From: CAYXDO01 sp964463485
Lineage (GTDB): Bacteria > Myxococcota > Kuafuiibacteriia > Kuafuiibacteriales > Kuafuiibacteriaceae
Direction: 5' to 3'
NCBI GenBank assembly: GCA_964463485.1
Contig: CAYXDO010000118.1
Span: forward strand, 1 to 34,432
Length of the DNA: 34,432 bases
Both the position numbers and the translations under genes were made by a program. How positions within the stretch are numbered: the stretch's first letter is position 1; the number at the start of each line of letters is the position of its first letter. This document shows, one piece after another, positions 32,506 to 34,432 of the stretch. The notes under the pieces are model-generated. The model ran no database searches. It was not told the origin of the DNA and worked only from the letters and a program-made list of their open reading frames with translations.

Positions 32506-33147
32506 TTGACGAGGGTGACCCAGCTCCAATCCAAGAACCCGCCCGGGGTCGTGCCCGCGGAGCTGAGCCTCGCCGAGACCACCATCTCCGCGCTGAAATC
32601 TCCGCGTACCCAGAAGCTCCTGGCCCAGACCCTCTTGGGCCTCGGCGCCTTGCTCGCGGTCGTCGGCCTGATCGCGTGGGCTGCTCGTGAGCCCCTTACC
32701 CACGCATCCCTTCGACTCGTCGAAGCTCACGGTGTCTTGGGGCTCGTGCTCGGGGTGATTCTCGCCGATGCCTGCCCAATCCCCGTGCCCTCGGCGCCCT
32801 TTCTCCTCGTGGCCTACGTCGGCGGCCTCTCTTTCGCCAAGGTTTGGATCGCCGGCGGCCTGGCCAGCGTTGCCGCAGGGCCCCTCTGCTATCTGCTCGG
32901 CCGGACTCTCGGCCGTTCGGACAGAATTCACGCCTGGATGAGTCGCACGGGCATCACGCCGATGATGGCGCGACACGGCTCGAAGCTCGTCTTCGTCGCC
33001 GCGATCAGTCCCCTTCCCTACGCCGCCACGGCTTGGATCGCAGGAGCTACTCGGATCCCTTTTTGGCCTTTCCTCGGCGCCTGTTTCGGAAGGCTCCTCA
33101 AGATTGGCGTCTATCTCTCCGTCGTGGTCTTTGGCTGGACTCTCTGA
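32506..33147 (+). CDS. DedA/VTT-domain membrane protein
   Basis: The 213-residue protein has about five hydrophobic helices. The VTT (SNARE-associated/DedA-type) pattern is seen in VLGLVLGVILADACPIPVPSAPFLLVAYVGG (in part), then AGPLCYLLGRTLGRSDRI, and the C-terminal LPYAATAWIAGATRIPFWPF with the conserved Pro and Ala. Relatives flip or transport undecaprenyl phosphate or other lipids, but the exact role here is unknown. The start is TTG 32506 with GGGAG about 13 bases upstream; GTG 32515 is a possible alternative. Its last 50 bases overlap the 3' end of the convergent methyltransferase gene. Confidence 0.8.
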   Translation: MTRVTQLQSKNPPGVVPAELSLAETTISALKSPRTQKLLAQTLLGLGALLAVVGLIAWAAREPLTHASLRLVEAHGVLGLVLGVILADACPIPVPSAPFLLVAYVGGLSFAKVWIAGGLASVAAGPLCYLLGRTLGRSDRIHAWMSRTGITPMMARHGSKLVFVAAISPLPYAATAWIAGATRIPFWPFLGACFGRLLKIGVYLSVVVFGWTL

Positions 33148-33877
33148 AGCGCCGGGATCGCCACCACTCCGCCATCATCACCGCCGCCGCGGTCGACACA
33201 TTCAGACTCTCGACCCAACCCGTACCGGGAATTCGAAGAATCCCATCGGCCGCCGCTCTGACTTCGGCTCTTGACCCAGAACCCTCTGCGCCCAGCACGA
33301 GGGCCACGCGCTCGGGGAGCTGAGTGCGCCAAAGCTCGCGCTCCGCTTCCGCCGCGGTCGCCAAGATCGTGAAAGATGCACTTCGCAGCGCTTCGAACGT
33401 CACCTCGAAGTCCTCGAAGGCCACCACGTCCACATGCTCCGCGCCCCCCTCGGCAGTGCGCAGCGCAGCCGGCGTCTGCCCCACCGCCTGCGCCCCCAAG
33501 GTCACGACCATCGAGGCGCCAAAGTGCGCGGCCGAACGCACGATGGCGCCGATGTTGTGTGGGTTGGCGACCCCGTCCAACACGAGGACACACGCCGGCC
33601 CTTCATCGATCTCCGTGATTTGCCGCGGAACCCTCACGCGAACGATCGCCGCCAAGCCCTCGTGGTGCACCGACTGCGTCAGCCGATCGAGGTCGTCGTC
33701 CGTGACCACGTGATAGGGCCTTCGCTGCTCCGCCAAGGTCCCGAGCTCAGGACCCAGCGCCGCAACGAGATCCCGATGCACGTAGAGCCTCACGATGTCA
33801 GAAGGGCGGCTCACGAGTATCGCGCGCACTGCATTGTAACCCACGACTCGCGCCTCGCCGCTGCTCCGCCTTGCCAT
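33098..33877 (-). CDS. rlmB: SpoU/TrmH-family RNA 2'-O-methyltransferase, RlmB-like
   Basis: The 259-residue SAM-dependent enzyme has an N-terminal SpoU substrate-binding domain (GYNAVRAILVSRPSDIVRLYV) and the knotted methyltransferase domain. Motif 1 is NPHNIGAIVRSAAHFGA, motif 2 LVLGAEGSG and motif 3 VESLNVSTAAAVMM. GAEGSG in place of GNExxG is usual for RlmB, which methylates G2251 of 23S rRNA. ATG 33877 was chosen, with a GTG at 33898 as an alternative. The C-terminus is Arg-rich (RRSRRFRESSQRPRRR) and is encoded by the 50 bases that overlap the convergent VTT gene. Confidence 0.9.
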   Translation of the reverse strand: MARRSSGEARVVGYNAVRAILVSRPSDIVRLYVHRDLVAALGPELGTLAEQRRPYHVVTDDDLDRLTQSVHHEGLAAIVRVRVPRQITEIDEGPACVLVLDGVANPHNIGAIVRSAAHFGASMVVTLGAQAVGQTPAALRTAEGGAEHVDVVAFEDFEVTFEALRSASFTILATAAEAERELWRTQLPERVALVLGAEGSGSRAEVRAAADGILRIPGTGWVESLNVSTAAAVMMAEWWRSRRFRESSQRPRRRDRRQS

Positions 33878-34011
33878 TGATGGCCCGCCGGATGACACCG
33901 TCGCGCGAGTTCTGCAACCTCCGTCTGCTACGGCTCACATGCGTCGTCGCAGTATCACGTGAAGGTGCGCCCAAAGGCTGAGCAGGTCGCTGAAGAAGGC
34001 ACCGAAACTCA

Positions 34012-34046
<35 letters not shown>

Positions 34047-34080
34047 ATTCACCCGGTAACCGGCGCTGACCCCCACGGTG

Positions 34081-34432
34081 TTGGCTGAAGCCTCGGGGAT
34101 GCGGTGGACGCTCACGAACCAAGGGGGTGGGTACTACCGAGTCGATGGAGCCATCTATCCCGGCCTCTTGCTCGTCTTGCGCGAGATCGCAGAATCCGAG
34201 CGAGATGACTTGCTTCGCTGGTTCGCTGGCGCCAGACTCGAAGACGAAGCGCAGGACAAGACCTGGAGGTGGATCATGAGTCACTCGAATGCCAAACGTG
34301 GAGATCGGAAGCTCGAGGAGCTCGAAGGCTACGACGAGTTGGTCCAATCGTTCCTCGCGACGCTGAAACCCGAGCAACGGCTCGCCGGGCTCGATCCGAA
34401 GGACCGGCTCGCCGGGCTCGATCCGAAGGACC
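34081..34432 (+). CDS. Partial protein with RLAGLDPKD repeats, running off the window
   Basis: The frame is open from after TAA 34057 to the window end. TTG 34081, GTG 34078 and ATG 34099 are possible starts; the true one is unsure. The visible 117 residues include YRVDGAIYPGLLLVLREIAE, a Trp-rich helix (DDLLRWFAGARLED), LEGYDELVQSFLATLKPEQ, and then two exact copies of RLAGLDPKD. Such xLAGLxPEx repeats recall the C-terminal parts of proteins I associate with the YhgA/Rpn-like nuclease group in Polyangia. No nuclease domain is visible here, so this could be a decayed or N-terminally shortened copy. Function is unknown, and the 3' end is outside the window. Confidence 0.45.
   Translation, partial: MAEASGMRWTLTNQGGGYYRVDGAIYPGLLLVLREIAESERDDLLRWFAGARLEDEAQDKTWRWIMSHSNAKRGDRKLEELEGYDELVQSFLATLKPEQRLAGLDPKDRLAGLDPKD
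34378..34431 (+). repeat. Perfect 27-base tandem repeat, at least two copies, in frame
   Basis: The unit starting CGGCTCGCCGGGCTCGATCC runs from 34378 to 34404 and is repeated exactly at 34405-34431. The next base matches a third copy. Each unit encodes the nine residues RLAGLDPKD. The array probably continues beyond the window. Confidence 0.85.

Noticed and set aside
32407..32976. N-terminal extension of the M3 peptidase to 32976
   Set aside because: The extra 190 residues run across the divergent gap and antisense to the VTT gene. The family N-terminus NPLF begins right after ATG 32406.

Overview
The window is a high-GC bacterial chromosome segment, most likely from a myxobacterium (Myxococcota, probably the Polyangiales). 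The grounds are the very high third-position GC, two Ser/Thr protein kinases with C-terminal PEGA domains, TPR and PEGA envelope proteins, many GTG and TTG starts, and short hexamer repeats at gene borders. I see no rRNA, tRNA, CRISPR array, phage or intact insertion sequence. Most of it is a core chromosomal region with a few accessory patches. The assignment to a group is inference.

Layout. 1-96 holds the end of a MATE-like transporter that stops early. 112-3398 (minus) is a translationally coupled pair, a membrane Ser/Thr kinase with PEGA and a TPR/PEGA membrane protein. 3632-6014 (plus) encodes two lipoproteins. 6059-9393 (minus) is a two-gene unit, a PhoR-like sensor that has lost its kinase motifs and a two-helix membrane protein of unknown family. 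It is divergent from an organophosphate antiporter at 9528-11030. 11043-18531 (minus) is a compact housekeeping run: glyA, nrdR, ribD, ribE, ribBX, ribH, nusB, an unknown gene and dusA. Several of these genes overlap by 4 bases. 18636-20817 (plus) has a TPR protein and an adenosine-deaminase-like enzyme. 20901-25199 (minus) has a second, very large PEGA kinase and an exported protein of unknown function. 25286-29066 (plus) has a short-chain dehydrogenase and the three-gene proton-translocating transhydrogenase pntAA-pntAB-pntB. 29183-29880 is a VapBC-type toxin-antitoxin operon. 29979-33877 holds a small zinc-ribbon protein, an M3 oligopeptidase, a DedA/VTT membrane protein and an RlmB-type rRNA methyltransferase. 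The right edge has a hexamer tandem repeat and an incomplete reading frame that ends in a perfect 27-base tandem repeat.

How they work together. The rib genes supply lumazine and riboflavin steps, but the GTP cyclohydrolase II domain of the RibBA-like protein has lost its zinc cysteines, so the first committed step must be encoded elsewhere. nrdR (dNTP control), glyA (one-carbon units) and nusB (transcription antitermination) travel with it, a familiar grouping. The transhydrogenase makes NADPH from NADH at the expense of the proton gradient.

The most unusual items are the pseudokinase sensor with its unknown membrane partner, the deaminase with two altered substrate-contact positions, the degenerate RibA domain, a toxin-antitoxin promoter placed so that the mRNA would be leaderless, and an inverted-repeat cluster in the 25200-25285 divergent gap. 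I do not see one clear new multi-gene defence or biosynthetic system. The 6059-9393 pair is the best candidate for an undescribed signalling unit.
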